A DNA stretch of 64,000 nt from Chamaelirium japonicum. Taxonomy: Eukaryota; Streptophyta; Magnoliopsida; Liliales; Melanthiaceae. Below, piece by piece: positions 1 to 13,015 of the stretch. The stretch is from NCBI GenBank assembly GCA_947650365.1, contig CANTAL010000024.1:248001-312000 (forward strand). The letters run 5' to 3'. Within the stretch, counting starts at the first letter, position 1; the number at the start of each line of letters is the position of its first letter. A model generated the notes under the pieces. It saw only the letters and a program-made list of their open reading frames with translations, ran no database searches and had not been told where the DNA came from. A program made the position numbers and the translations under genes.

Positions 1-689
1 TTCATTCATATGATCCATTCTAATTCCTTCGTATGATCCATTCTATTTCATTCGTACGATCCATTCTAATTCATTCATACGATCCTTTCGTATCCATTCT
101 AATTCATTCGTACGATCCATTCTAATTCATTCGTATGATCCATTCTAATTCCTTTGTACGATCCATTCTAATTCATTCGTACGATCCATTCTAATTCATT
201 CGCACGATCCATTCTAATTCATTCATACGATCTATTCTAATTCATTCGTACGATCTATTCTATTTCATTCGTACAATCAATTCTTACTCAATCGTATGAT
301 CCATTCTAATCCATTCGCACAATCTATTCTAATTTATTCGTACGATCCATTCTATTTCATTCGTACGATCCATTCTAATTCATTCGTACAATCCATTCTA
401 ATTCATTCGTACGATCCATTCTAATTCATTCATACGATCCATTCTATTTCATTCGTACGATCCATTCTTACTCATTCGTACGATCCATCCTAATTCATTT
501 CAACGAAGGTATCCATTCTAATTCATCCGTACGATCCATTCTAATTCATTCATACGATCCAATCTAATTCAATCATACGATCCATTCTAATTCATTCGCA
601 CGAATATATCCATTCTAATTCATTCGCACGATCCATTCTAATTCATTCATACAATCCATTCTAATTCTTTTGCACGAATGTATCCATTA
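1..689 (+). repeat. Satellite block F1
   Basis: Open at the window edge. Contains 28-bp units near 505, 604 and 674. Leaves through TATCCATTAGAATG. Confidence 0.93.
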
Positions 690-1274
690 GAATGAATTAG
701 AATGGATCGTACGAATGAATTAGAATGGATCGTACGAATGAATTAGAATGGATTGAATTAGAATGAATCGTACGAATGAATTAGAGTTGATACATTCGTG
801 TGAATGAATTAAAATGGATAATACGAATGAATTAGAATGGATTGTATGAATGAATTAGAATGGATCGTGCGAATGAATTAGAATGGATACATTCGTGCGA
901 ATGAATTAGAATGGATCGTATGAACGAATTAGATTGGATCGTATGCATGAATTAGAATGGATCGTGCGAATGAATTAGAATGGATCGTGCGAATGAATTA
1001 GAATGGATCGTACGAATGAATTAGAATGGATCGAACGAATGAATTAGAATGGATCGTACGAATAAGTAAGAATGGATCGTACGAATGAATTAGAATGGAT
1101 CGTACGAATAAATTAGAATGGATACATTCGTGCGAATGAATTAGAATGGATCATATGAATGAATTAGAATGGATCGTTTGAGTGAATGCGAATGGATCGT
1201 GCGAATGAATTAGAATGGATTGTACGAATGAATTAGAATCGATCGTACGAATGAATTAGAATGGATACATTCGT
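690..1274 (-). repeat. Satellite block R1
   Basis: Has a 38-bp unit near 745, the GAGTTGATACATTCGTGTG marker near 784 and GTTTGAGTGAATGCG near 1186. Confidence 0.93.
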
Positions 1275-1885
1275 GCGAATCCATTCTTTTTCATTCGTAC
1301 GATCCATTCTAATTCATTCGCATGATCCCTTCTAATTCATTCATACGATCCATTCTAATTCATTCGTACAATCCATTCTAATTCATTCGTACGATCCATT
1401 CTAATTTATTCGCACAATCTATTCTAATTCATTCGTACGATCCATTCTAATTCATTCGCACGATCCATTCTAATTCATTCATACGATCCATTCTAGTTCA
1501 TTCGCACGAATGTATCCATTCCAATTCATACGTACGATCCATTCTAATTCATTCGCACAATCTATTCTAATTCTTCGTACGATCAATTCTAATTCATTCG
1601 CACGTATCCATTCTAATTCATTCATACGATCCATTCTATTTCTTTCGTACGATCCATTCTTACTCATTCGTACGATCCATTCTAATTCATTCGTACGATC
1701 CATTCTAATTCATTTGCACGATCCATTCTAATTCATTCATACGATCCATTCTAATTCATTCGCACGATCCATTCTAATTCATTCGCACGATCCATTCTAA
1801 TTCATTCATACAATCCATTCTAATTCTTTTGCACGACTGTATCCATTCTAATTCATTCGTACGATCCATTCTAATTCATTCGTAT
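1275..1885 (+). repeat. Satellite block F2
   Basis: Entered through CATTCGTGCGAATCC at 1268. Holds the rare GCACGACTGTATCC unit near 1831. A spurious open frame with a 23-residue period spans 1510-1731. Confidence 0.93.
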
Positions 1886-2408
1886 GGAGGAATTAGAACG
1901 GATCGTACGAAGGAATTAGAATGGATAGTACGAATGAATTAGAATGGATACCTTCGTGCAAATGAATTAGAATGGATCGTACGAATGAGTAAGAATGGAT
2001 CGTACGAATGAAATAGAATGGATCGTACGAATGAATTAGAATATGAAATAGAATGAATTAGAATGGATTAGAATGGATCGTATGAGTGTGAATAAATTAG
2101 AATGGATTGTGCGAATGAATTAGAATGGATCATACGAAGGAATTAGAATGGATCGTACGAATGAATTAGAATGGATCGTACGAATGAATTAGAATGGATT
2201 GAATGGATACATTCGTGCGAATGAATTAGAATGGATCGTACGAATGATTTAGAATGGATAGTACGGATGAATTAGAATGGATACCTTCGTGCAAATGAAT
2301 TAGAATGGATCGTACGATAAGAATGGAACGTACGAATGAATTAGAATGGATCGTAGAATGGATCGTATGATTGAATTAGAATGGATCGTACGAATGAAAT
2401 AGAATGGA
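1886..2408 (-). repeat. Satellite block R2
   Basis: Entered through GTATGGAGGAATTAG. Units are broken at 2041-2085 (GAATATGAAATAG, GGATTAGAATGG), which is where the inverted-duplication arm ends. Confidence 0.92.
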
Positions 2409-2558
2409 TTCGCACGAATGTATCCATTCTAATTCATTCGTACGATCCATTCTAATTCATTCGTACAATCTATTCTAACTCATTCGTACGATCCATTCTA
2501 ATTCATTCGCACGATCCATTCTAATTCATTAATATGATCCATTCTAATTCATTCGTAC
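2409..2558 (+). repeat. Satellite block F3
   Basis: Short island. Entered through TTCGCACGAATGTATCC at 2409, left through CATTCGTACGAAGG. Confidence 0.92.
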
Positions 2559-2940
2559 GAAGGAATTAGAATGTATAGTTCGAATGAATTAGAATGGATA
2601 CCTTCGTGCAAATGAATTAGAATGGATCGTACGAATGAGTAAGAATGGATCGTACGAATGAAATAGAATGGATCGTACGAATGGATTAGAATGGATCGTA
2701 CGAATGAGTAAGAATGGATCGTACGAATGAATTAGAACGGATTGAATTAGAATGAATCATTGAATGAATTAGAATGGATCGTACGAATGAATTAGAATGG
2801 ATCGTGCGAATGAATTAGAATGGATCGTACGAATGAATTAGAATGGATCGTACGAATGAAATAGAATGGATCGTGTGAATGAATTAGAATGGATCGTGCG
2901 AATGAATTAGAATGGATCGTACGAATGAAATAGAATGGAT
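2559..2940 (-). repeat. Satellite block R3
   Basis: Begins with the AAGG, TAGTTCG and ACCTTCGTGC (2599) series of the 374-bp repeat, then a 38-bp unit near 2735. Confidence 0.92.
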
Positions 2941-3571
2941 TCGCACGAATGTATCCATTCTAATTCATTCGTACAATCCATTCTAATTCATTCGTACAAT
3001 CCTTTCTAATTCATTCGCACGATCCATTCTTACTCATTCGTACGATCCATTCTAATTCATTTGCACGAAGGTATCCATTCTAATTCATACAATCCATTCT
3101 AATTCATTCATACGATCCAATCTAATTCATTCATACGATCCATTCTAATTCATTCGCACGAATGTATCCATTCTAATTCATTCGTACGATCCATTATAAT
3201 TCATTCGCACAATCTATTCTAATTCATTCATACGATCCATTCTAATTCATTCGTACGATCTATATTCTAATTCATTCGCACGATCCATTCTAATTCATTC
3301 ATACGATCCATTCTAATTTATTCGCACGATCCATTCTAATTCATTCGTACGATCCATTCTATTTCATTCGTACAATTCGTTCTAATTCATTCGCACGATC
3401 CATTCGTATTCACTCAAACGATCCATTCTAATTCATTCATACAATCCATTCTAATTCTTTTGCACGAATGTATCCTTTCTAATTCATTCGTACGATCCAA
3501 ATTCATTTATCCGTACGATCTATTCTATTTCATTCGTACGATCCATTCTTATCGTACGATCCATTCTAACG
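2941..3571 (+). repeat. Satellite block F4
   Basis: Entered through TTCGCACGAATG at 2940. Irregular CCAAATTCATTTATCCG at 3497 and CTTATCGTACG near 3548 are shared with 48227. Leaves through CATTCTAACGAATG. Confidence 0.92.
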
Positions 3572-4260
3572 AATGAATTAGAATGGATCATGCAAATGAA
3601 TTAGAATGGATCGTGCGAATGAATTAGAATGGATCGTATAAATGAATTCGAATGGATCGTATGAATGAAATAGAATGGATCGTACGAATGAATTAGAATG
3701 GATCGTGCGAATGAATTAGAATGGATCGTACGAATGAATTAGAATGGATCGTATGAATGAATTAGAATGGATCATGCGAATGTATTAGAATGGATCGTAC
3801 GAATGAATTTGAATGGATACATTCGTGCGAATGAATTAGAATGGATCATACGAAGGAATTAGAATGGATCGTACGAATGAATTAGAATGGATCGTACGAA
3901 TGAACTAGAATGGATACATTCTTGCGAATGAATTAGAATGGATCATACGAATGAGTAAGAATGGATCGTGCGAATGAATTAGAATGGATCATATGAATGA
4001 ATTAGAATGGATCGTATGAATGAATTAGAATGGATCGTGCGAATAAATTAGAATGGATCGGATGAATGAATTAGAATAGATTGTGCGAATGAATTAGAAT
4101 GGATCGTACGAATGAATTAGAATGGATACATTCGTGCGAATGAATTAGAATGGATCGTATGAATGAATTAGAATCGATCGTACGAATGAATTAGAATGGA
4201 TCATGCGAATGAATTAGAATGGATTGAATTAGAATGAATCGTACGAATGAGTAAGAATGG
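3572..4260 (-). repeat. Satellite block R4
   Basis: Mixed CGTGCG, CGTATG and CATACG units. Ends with GAGTAAGAATGG into GGATCC at 4259. Confidence 0.93.
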
Positions 4261-4326
4261 ATCCATTCTATTTCATTCGTACGATCCATTCTAATTCATT
4301 CATACGATCCTTTCTAATTCCTTCGT
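4261..4326 (+). repeat. Satellite block F5 (island)
   Basis: About three units between GGATCC and CTTCGTACGAATG. Duplicated at 52153. Confidence 0.9.
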
Positions 4327-4391
4327 ACGAATGAATTAGAATGGATTGCATGAATGAATTAGAATAGATCGTACGAATGAATTAGAATGGA
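4327..4391 (-). repeat. Satellite block R5 (island)
   Basis: About three units including TGCATGAATG. Leaves through CGTACGAAATGTATCC. Confidence 0.9.
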
Positions 4392-4779
4392 TCGTACGAA
4401 ATGTATCCATTCTAATTCATTCGTACGGTCCATTCTAATTCATTCGTATGATCCATTCGTACTCATTCGTACGATCCAATCTAATTCATTCATACGATCC
4501 ATTCTACGATCCATTCTAATTCATTCGTACGTTCCATTCTAATTCATTCGTACGATCCATTCAAATTCATTAATACGATCCATTCTAATTCATTCGCATG
4601 ATTCATTCTAATTCATTCATACGATCCATTCTAATTCATTCGTACGATCCATTCTAATTCATTCGTACGATCCACTCTAATTTATTCACACTAATGAATC
4701 CATTCTAATTCATTCGTACGATCGATTCTAATTCATTCAAACGATCCATTCTAATTCATTTGCACGAATGTATCAATTC
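4392..4779 (+). repeat. Satellite block F6
   Basis: Contains the CTACGATCC joint near 4505, the CGTACGTTCC unit and CACACTAATGAATCC near 4687. Leaves through TCAATTCTAAATGAATTAG. Confidence 0.92.
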
Positions 4780-5737
4780 TAAATGAATTAGAATGGATCG
4801 TACGAATGATTAAGAATGGATCGTGCGAATGAATTAGAATGGATCATATGAATGAATTAGAATGGATCGTATGAATGAATTAGAATGGATCGTGCGAGTA
4901 AATTAGAATGGATCGTACGAATGAATTAGAATGGATCATGCGAATGAATTAGAATGGATCATACGATTGAGTAAGAATGGATTGTATGAATGAAATAGAC
5001 TAGATCGTACGAATGAATTAGAATGGATCGTATGAATGAATTAGAATCGATCGTACGAATGAGTAAGAATGAATCGTACGAATGAATTAGAATGGATCGT
5101 ACGAATGAATTAGAATGGATCGTACGAATGAATTAGAATGGATCGTACGAATGAATTAGAATGGATCGTGCGAATAAATTAGAATGGATCGTATGAGTGT
5201 GAATGAATTAGAATGGATCATGCGAATGAATTAGAATGGATCGTATTAATGAATTAGAATGGATCGTGCGAATGAATTAGAATGGATCGTACAAATGAAT
5301 TAGAATGGATACATTCGTGCGAATGAATTAGAATGGATCGTATGAATGAATTAGAATCAATCATACGAATGAATTAGAATGGATCGTGCGAATGAATTAG
5401 AATGGATACATTCGTGCGAATGAATTAGAATGAATCGTATGAATGAATTAGAGTGGATACATTCGTACAAATGAATTAGAATGGATCGTACGAATGAATT
5501 AGAATGGATACATTCGTGCGAATGAATTAGAATGGATCATATGAATGAATTAGAATGGATCGTTTGAGTGAATTAGAATAGATTGTGCGAATGAATTAGA
5601 ATGGATCGTACGAATGAATTAGAATGGATCGTGCGAATAAATTAGAATGGATCATATGAATGAATTAGAATGGATCGTGCGAATGAATTAGAATATAGAT
5701 CGTACGAATGAATTAGAATGGATCGTACGAATGAATT
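4780..5737 (-). repeat. Satellite block R6
   Basis: Nearly 1 kb of R units with 28-bp ACATTCGTGCG units near 5308, 5408 and 5508. Leaves through GAATTCGAATGTATCC. Confidence 0.93.
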
Positions 5738-6170
5738 CGAATGTATCCTTTCTAATTCATTCGTACGATCCATTCTAATTCATTCGTACGATCAATTCTA
5801 ATTCATTCGTACGATCCATTCTAATTCATTCGCACGATCCATTCTAATTCATTCGTACGATTCATTCTAATTCAATCCATTCTAATTCATTCGTACGATC
5901 CATTCTTACTCATTCGTTCGATCCATTCTAATTCATTCGCACGATCCATTCTAATTCATTAATACGATCCATTCTAACTCATTCGCACGATCCATTCTAA
6001 TTCATTCACACAATCCATTCTATTTCATTCGTATGATCCATTCTAATTCATTCGCACGATCCATTCTAATTCATTCATACGATCCATTCTAATTCATTCA
6101 TACGATCCATTCTAATTCATTCGCACGATCCATTCTAATTCATTCGCACGATCCATTCTAATTCATTCGT
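5738..6170 (+). repeat. Satellite block F7
   Basis: Has a 38-bp unit near 5860. Ends at the perfect palindrome centred at 6170/6171. Confidence 0.93.
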
Positions 6171-6190
6171 ACGAATGAATTAGAATGGAT
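6151..6190. repeat. 40-bp perfect palindrome at an F-to-R switch
   Basis: Centre ATTCATTCGTACGAATGAAT (6161-6180), extended perfectly by 10 bp on each side. The axis falls between 6170 and 6171, inside CGTACG. Confidence 0.97.
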
Positions 6191-6640
6191 TCATTCGTGC
6201 GAATGAATCAGAATGGATCGTACGAATGAATAAGAATGGATCGTACGAATGAATAAGAATGGATCGTACGAATGAATTAGAATGGATTGAATTAGAATGA
6301 ATCGTACGAATGAATTAGAATGGATCGTACGAATGAATTAGAATGGATCGTACGAATGAATAGAATGGATTGAATTAGAATGAATCGTACGAATGAATAA
6401 GAATGAATCATACCATACGAATGAATTAGAATGGATCATACGAAGGAATTAGAATGGATCGTGCGAATAAATTAGAATGGATCGTACGAATGAATTAGAA
6501 TAGATTGTGCGAATGAATTAGAATGGATCGTACGAATGAATTAGAATGGATCTTACGAATGAATTAGAATGGATCGTATGAATGAATTAGAATGGATCGT
6601 GCGAATGAATTAGAATGGATCGTACGAATGAAATAGAATG
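6171..6640 (-). repeat. Satellite block R7
   Basis: Two 38-bp units (near 6280 and 6365), then GAATCATACCATACGAATG near 6404. Confidence 0.92.
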
Positions 6641-7023
6641 GATTCGCACAAATGTATCCATTCTAATTCATTCGTACGATCCATTCTAATTCATTCGTAT
6701 AATCCATTCTAATTCATTCGCATGATCCATTCGCAATCACTCAAACGATCCATTCTAATTCATTCATATGATCCATTCTAATTCATTCGTTCGATCCATA
6801 CTAATTCATTCGTACGATCCATTCTAATTCATTCGCACAATCTATTCTAATTCATTCGTACGATCCACTCTAATTCATTAATACGATCCATTCTAATTCA
6901 TTCGTACAATCCATTCTAATTCATTCGCACGTCCATTCTAATTCATTCGTACGATCCATTCTAATTCATTCGCACGATCCAATCTAATTCATTCGTACGA
7001 TCCATTCTAATTCATTTATACAT
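6641..7023 (+). repeat. Satellite block F8
   Basis: Entered through TTCGCACAAATGTATCC at 6643. Contains CGCAATCACTCAAACG near 6730. Leaves through TATACATGTACGAATG. Confidence 0.92.
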
Positions 7024-7949
7024 GTACGAATGAATTAGAATGGATACATTCGTGCGAATGAATTTGAATGGATCGTATGAATGAATTAGATTGGATCGTA
7101 TGCATGAATTAGAATGGATCGTGCGAATGAATGAGAATGGATCGTACGAATGAATTAGAATGGATTGAACGAATGAATTAGAATGGATACATTCGTGCAA
7201 AATAATTAGAATGGATTGTATGAATGAATTAGAATGGATCGTACGAATGAATTAGAATGGATCGAACGAATGAATTAGAATGGTTCGAATTAGAATGGAT
7301 CGTGCGAATGAATTAGAATATGGATCGTACGAATGAATTAGAATGGATCGTGCGAATGAATTAGAATGGATCGTACGAATGAATTAGAATAGACTGTGCG
7401 AATGAATGAGAATGGATCGTACGAATGAATTAGAATGGATCGTACGAATGAATTAGAATGGATCATACGAATGAATTGGAATGGATACATTCGTGCGAAT
7501 GAATTAGAATGGATCGTATGAATGAATTAGATTGGATCGTATTAATGAATTAGAATGGATCGTGCGAATGAATTAGAATGGATCGTACGAATGAATTAGA
7601 ATGGATAGATTTGTGGGAATGAATTTGAATGGATCATACGAAGGAATTAGAATGGATCGTACGAATGAATTAGAATGGATCGTAAGAATGAATTAGAATG
7701 GATCGTACGAAGGAATTAGAATGGATAGTACGAATGAATTAGAATGGATACCTTCGTGCAAATGAATTAGAATGGATCGTACGATTGAGTAAGAATGGAT
7801 CGTACGAATGAAATAGAATGGATCGTATGAATGAATTAGAATGGATCGTGCGAATGAATTAGAATGGATCGTACGAATGAATTAGAATAGATTGTGCGAA
7901 TGAATTAGAATGGATCGTGCGAATGAATTAGAATGGATCATACGAATGA
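7024..7949 (-). repeat. Satellite block R8
   Basis: Starts at the ACATGTACG switch shared with 31852 and 60354. Contains a short GGTTCGAATTAG unit near 7282 and the AAGG/ACCTTCGTGC series at 7705-7790. Confidence 0.93.
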
Positions 7950-9900
7950 GTTCATTTGCACGAAGGTATCCATTCTAATTCATTTGTACTATCCATTCTA
8001 ATTCCTTCGTACGATCCATTCTAATTCCTTCGTACGATCCATTCGGATACATTCGTGCGAATCCATTCTATTTCATTCAAACGATCCATTCTAATTCATT
8101 CGCACGATCCATTCTAATTCATTCATACGATCCATTCTAATTCATTCATACGATCCATTCTAATTCATTCATACGATCCATCCTAATTCATTCGCACGAA
8201 TGTATCCATTCTTATTCATTCGTACAATCCATTCTATTTCATTCGTACGATCCATTCTTACTCATTCGCACAATTTATTCTAATTCATTCGTACGATCCA
8301 TTCTAAGTCATTCGCACGATCCATTCTAATTCATTCATACGATCCATTCTATTTCATTCGTACGATCCATTCTTACTCAATCGTACGATCCATTCTAATT
8401 CATTTGCACGAAGGTATCCATTCTAATTCATTCGTACTATCCATTCTAATTCCTTCGTACGATCTATTCTAATTCCTTCGTACGATCCATTCTAATTCAT
8501 TCGTACGATCCATTCTAATTCATTCATACGATCCATTCTAATTCATTCGTATGATCCATTCAAATTCATTCGCATGAATCTATCCATTCTAATTCATTCG
8601 TACGATCCATTCTAATTCATTCGCACGATCCATTCTAATTCATTAATACGATCCAATCTAATTCATTAATACGATCCAATCTAATTCATTCATACGATCC
8701 ATTCTAATTCATTCGCACGAATGTATCCATTCCAATTCATTCGTACGATCCATTCTAATTTATTCGTTCGATCCATTCTAATTCATTCGTACGATCCATT
8801 CTCATTCATTCGCACAATCTATTCTAATTCATTCGTACGATCCATTCTAATTCATTCGCACGATCCATTCTAATTCATTCGTACGATCTATATTCTAATT
8901 CATTCGCACGATCCATTCTAATTCGAACCATTCTAATTCATTCGTACGATCCATTCTAATTCATTCGTACGATCCATTCTAATTCATGCATACGATCCAT
9001 TCTAATTCATTACTACGATCCATTCTAATTCATTCGTACGATCCATTCTAATTCCTTCGTATGATCCATCCTAATTTATTCGCACAATCCATTCTAATTC
9101 ATTCGCACGATCCATTCTAATTCATTCGTACGATCCATTCTATTTCATTCGTATGACCCATTCTAATTCATAAGTACGATCCATTCTAATTCATTCGCAC
9201 GATCCATTCTAATTCATTCATATGAATCCATTCTTTTTCATTCGTACGATCTATTCTATTTCATTCGTACAATCTATTCTAATTCATTCAAACGATCCAT
9301 TCTAATTCATTCATACGATCCTTTCTAATTCATACGATCTATTCTAATTCATTCGTACGATCCATTCTAATTCATTCGCACAATCTATTCTAGTTCATTC
9401 TAATTCACTCGCACGATCCATTCTAATTCATTCATACGATCCATTCTAATTCATTCGCACGAATGTATCCATTCTAATTCATTCGCACGATCCATTCTAA
9501 TTCATTCATACAATCCATTCTTACTCATTCGTATTATCCATTTTAATTCATTCACACGAATGTATCAACTCTAATTCATTCGTACGATTCATTCTAATTC
9601 AATCCATTCTAATTCATTCGTACGATCCATTCTAATTCATTCGTACGATCCATTCTAATTTATTCATACGATCCATTCTAATTCATTCGTACGATCCATT
9701 CTAATTTATTCGTACAATCCATTCTAATTCATTCGCACGATCCATTCGCATTCACTCAAACGATCCATTCTAATTCATTCATATGATCCATTCATTCGTA
9801 CGATCCATTCTTACTCATTCGTACGATCCATTCTAATTCATTTGCACGAAGGTATCCATTCTAATTCATTCGTACTATTCGTGCGATCCATTCATTCGTA
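7950..9900 (+). repeat. Satellite block F9
   Basis: About 1.95 kb in F. One embedded fold-back unit, CGGATACATTCGTGCGAATCC, at 8044 does not change the overall sense. GTATGACCC and CATAAGTACG markers lie near 9151-9178. Confidence 0.92.
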
Positions 9901-10031
9901 CGAAAGAATTAGAATGGATTGTATGAATGAATTAGAATGGATCGTGCGAATGAATTAGAATACGAATGAATTAGAATGGATCGTACGAATGAATTAGAAT
10001 AGATTGTGCGAATGAATTAGAATGGATCTGG
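9901..10031 (-). repeat. Satellite block R9
   Basis: Entered through CATTCGTACGAAAGAATTAG. Leaves through the CTGGATCGTGTATCC joint. Confidence 0.9.
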
Positions 10032-10042
10032 ATCGTGTATCC
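10028..10042. repeat. CTGGATCGTGTATCC switch motif
   Basis: Irregular 15-bp joint at an R-to-F switch. Identical copies lie at 22482, 35311, 46741 and 54532, and a reverse-complement copy at 34666-34680, each also at an R-to-F switch. A truncated relative without the flip, CTGGATCGAATGG, lies near 51983. Confidence 0.9.
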
Positions 10043-10082
10043 ATTCTAATTCATTCGTACGACCCATTCTAATTCATTCGTA
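10032..10082 (+). repeat. Satellite block F10 (island)
   Basis: About two F units with a CGACCC change, ending CATTCGTACGAATTAG. Confidence 0.88.
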
Positions 10083-10256
10083 CGAATTAGAATGGATACA
10101 TTCGTGCGAATGAATTAGAATGGATACATTCGTGCGAATGAATTAGAATGGATCGTGCGATTGAATTAGAATGGATCGTGCGATTGAATTAGAATAGATT
10201 GTGCTAATGAATTAGAATGGATCGTATGAATGAATTAGAATGGATACATTCGTGCG
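10083..10256 (-). repeat. Satellite block R10
   Basis: Two 28-bp ACATTCGTGCG units in succession, then TGTGCTAATG. Leaves through CATTCGTGCGAATCC at 10247. Confidence 0.9.
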
Positions 10257-11128
10257 AATCCATTCTATTTCATTCGTACGATCTATTCTAATTCATTCGC
10301 ACGATCCATTCTAATTCATTCATACGATCCATTCTAATTCCTTCGTACGATCCATTCTAATTCATTCGTACGATCCATTCTAATTCCTTCATATGATCCA
10401 TTCTAATTCATTCGTACGGTATGATTCATTCTAATTCATTCGTACAATTCATTCTAATTCAATCCATTCTAATTCATTCGTACGATCCATTCTAATTTCT
10501 TCGTATGATCTATTCTAATTCCTTCGTACGATCTATTCTATTTCATTCGTACGATCCATTCTAATTCATTCGTACGATCCATTCTAATTCATTCGTACGA
10601 TCCATTCTAATTCATTCGTACGATTCATTCTAATTCAATCCATTCTAATTCATTCCATTCTAATTCATTCGCACGATCCATTCGCATTAACTCAAACGAT
10701 CCATTCTAATTCAGTCATACAATCCATTCTAATTCTTTTGCACGAATGTATCCATTCTAATTCATTCGTACGATCCATTCTAATTCATTCGTATGATCTA
10801 TTCTAATTCATTCGCATGATCCATTGTAATTCCTTCGTACGATCTATTTTAATTCATTCGCACGATCCATTCTAATTCATTCATACAATCCATTCTAATT
10901 CATTCGTACGATCCATTCTAATTTCTTCGTATGATCTATTCTAATTCCTTCGTACGATCCATTCTAATTCATTCGCACGATCCATTCTAATTCATTCATA
11001 CGATCCATTCTAATTCATTCGTACGATCCATTCTAATTCCTTCGTATGATCCATTCTAACTCATTCGCACGATCCATTCTAATTCATTCGCACAATCTAT
11101 TCTAATTCATTCGTACGATCCATTCTAA
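10257..11128 (+). repeat. Satellite block F11
   Basis: GTACGGTATGATTC marker near 10416, 38-bp units near 10448 and 10624. Ends in the 60-bp palindrome. Confidence 0.93.
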
Positions 11129-11158
11129 TTAGAATGGATCGTATGAATGAATTAGAAT
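11099..11158. repeat. 60-bp palindrome with one mismatch at an F-to-R switch
   Basis: Axis between 11128 and 11129, in TCTAATTAGA. The central 30 bp are perfect, and the only mismatched pair is 11113/11144. A second switch of the same TCTAATTAGAATG type lies near 25758. Confidence 0.95.
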
Positions 11159-13015
11159 GGATCGTGCGAATGAATTAGAATGGATCGTACGAATGAAATA
11201 GAATGGATACATTCGTGCGAATGAATTAGAATGGATCATATGAATGAATTAGAATGGATCGTTTGAGTGAATGCGAATGGATCGTGCGAATGAATTAGAA
11301 TGGATTGTACGAATGAATTAGAATGGATCGTACGAATGAATTAGAATGGATACATTCGTGCGAATGAATTAGAATGGATCGTATGAATGAATTAGATTGG
11401 ATCGTATGAATGAATTAGAATGGATTGTATGAATTAGAATGGATACCTTCGTGCAAATGAAATAGAATGGATCGTACGAATGAATTAGAGTAGATTGTGC
11501 GAATGGATTAGAATGGATCATACGATTGAGTAAGAATGGATTGTACGAATGAAATAGAATAGATCGTACGAATGAATTAGAATGGATCATACAAATGAAT
11601 TAGAATGGATCGTTCGAATGAATTAGAATAGATTGTGCGAATGAATTAGAATGGATCGTACGAATGAATTAGAATGGATCGTACGAATGAATTAGAATGG
11701 ATCGTACGAATGAATTAGAATGGATCGTATGAATGAATTAGAATGGATCGTGTGAATGAATTAGAATGGATCGTGTGAATGAATTAGAATGGATCGTACG
11801 AATGAATTAGAATGGATCGTACGAATGAATTAGAATGGATACATTCGTGCGAATGAATTAGAATGGATCGTATGAATGAATTAGAATCGATCGTACGAAT
11901 GAATTAGAATGGATCATGCGAATGAATTAGAATGGATCGGGTGAATGAATTAGAATGGATCGTACGAATGAAATAGAATGGATTGTACGAATGAGATAGA
12001 ATGGATCGTACGAATGAATTAGAATGGATCGTATGAATGAATTAGAATGGATCGTGCGAATGAATTAGAATGGATCGTACGAATGAATTAGAATGCATCG
12101 TACGAAGGAATTAGAATGGATCGTACGAATGAATTAGAATGGATCGTATGAAGGAATTAGAATGGATCGTACGAAGGAATTAGAATGGATAGCACGAATG
12201 AATTAGAATGGATACCTTCCTGCAAATGAATTAGGATGGATCGTACGAATGAGTAAGAATGGATCGTACGAATGAAATAGAATGGATCGTGTGAATGAAT
12301 TAGAATGGATCGTGCGAATGAATTAGAATGGATCGTACGAATGAATTAGAATGGATACATTCGTGCGAATGAATTAGAATGGATCGTATGAATGAATTAG
12401 AATCGATCGTACGAATGAATTAGAATGGATCCTGTGAATGAATTAGAATGGATCGTGCGAATGAAGTAGAGTAGATTGTGCGAATGGATTAGAATGGATC
12501 ATACGATTGAGTAAGAAAGGATTGTACGACTGAATTAGAATGAATTAGAATGGATTCATTCGTGCGAATGAATTAGAATGGACCATACGGTTGAGTAAGA
12601 ATGGATTGTACGAATGAAATAGAATAGATCGTACGAATGAATTAGAATGGATCATGCTATTGAATTTGAATTGATCGTACGAATGAATTAGAACAGATTG
12701 TGCGAATGAATTAAAATGGATCGTATAAATGAATTAGAATGTATCGTATGAATGAATTAGAATGGATCGTGCGAATGAATTAAAATGGATCGTATGAATG
12801 AAATAGAATGGATCGTATGAATTAGAATGGATCGTACGAATGAAATAGAATGGATCGTATGAATGAATTAGAATGGATCGTGCGAATGAATTAGAATGGA
12901 TTGTACGAAGGAATTAGAATGGATCGTACGAAGGAATTAGAATGGATAGTACGAATGAATTAGAATGGATTGTACGAATGAATTAGAATGGATCGTATGA
13001 ATAAATTAGAATAGA
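11129..13015 (-). repeat. Satellite block R11
   Basis: About 1.9 kb of R units, with ACCTTCGTGC units at 11442 and ACCTTCCTGC near 12212. The ACGGTTGAG marker at 12587 begins a segment repeated at 40578. Leaves through AATAGATCCATTC. Confidence 0.93.

Larger units (their letters stand above)
1..2042 (+). repeat. Left arm of a 2.04-kb inverted duplication
   Basis: Position x in this arm pairs with 43938 - x on the opposite strand. The pairing holds at 1/43937, at the CAATCAATTCTTACTCAATC marker near 273, at the CAACGAAGG/GCACGAAGG unit near 510, at the F-to-R switch near 689, at the rare GCACGACTGTATCC unit near 1831, and at the GGAGGAATTAGAACGG unit near 1887. Homology stops abruptly at about 2043, where this arm carries irregular units. 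The left limit lies outside the window. Confidence 0.95.
4146..4720. repeat. Long-range direct duplication, copy 1 (partner at 52.0 kb)
   Basis: Includes two orientation islands: the GGATCC switch at 4259, the CTTCGTACGAATG switch at 4326, and the CGTACGAAATGTATCC switch near 4392, followed by a CTACGATCC joint and a CGTACGTTCC unit at 4531. All landmarks have a partner exactly 47,892 bp to the right. Confidence 0.92.

Noticed and set aside
1479-1731. Overlapping open frames of 73-74 codons on both strands, with identical partners at 42207-42459
   Set aside because: They are identical because they lie in the inverted duplication, not because of selection. The peptides are 23-residue periodic readings of the satellite, with no start context, domain or neighbouring gene.
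10028-10042. Recombinase or attachment site at CTGGATCGTGTATCC
   Set aside because: The motif recurs at switches, but a copied junction scar explains it. Nothing in the window encodes or suggests a site-specific recombinase.
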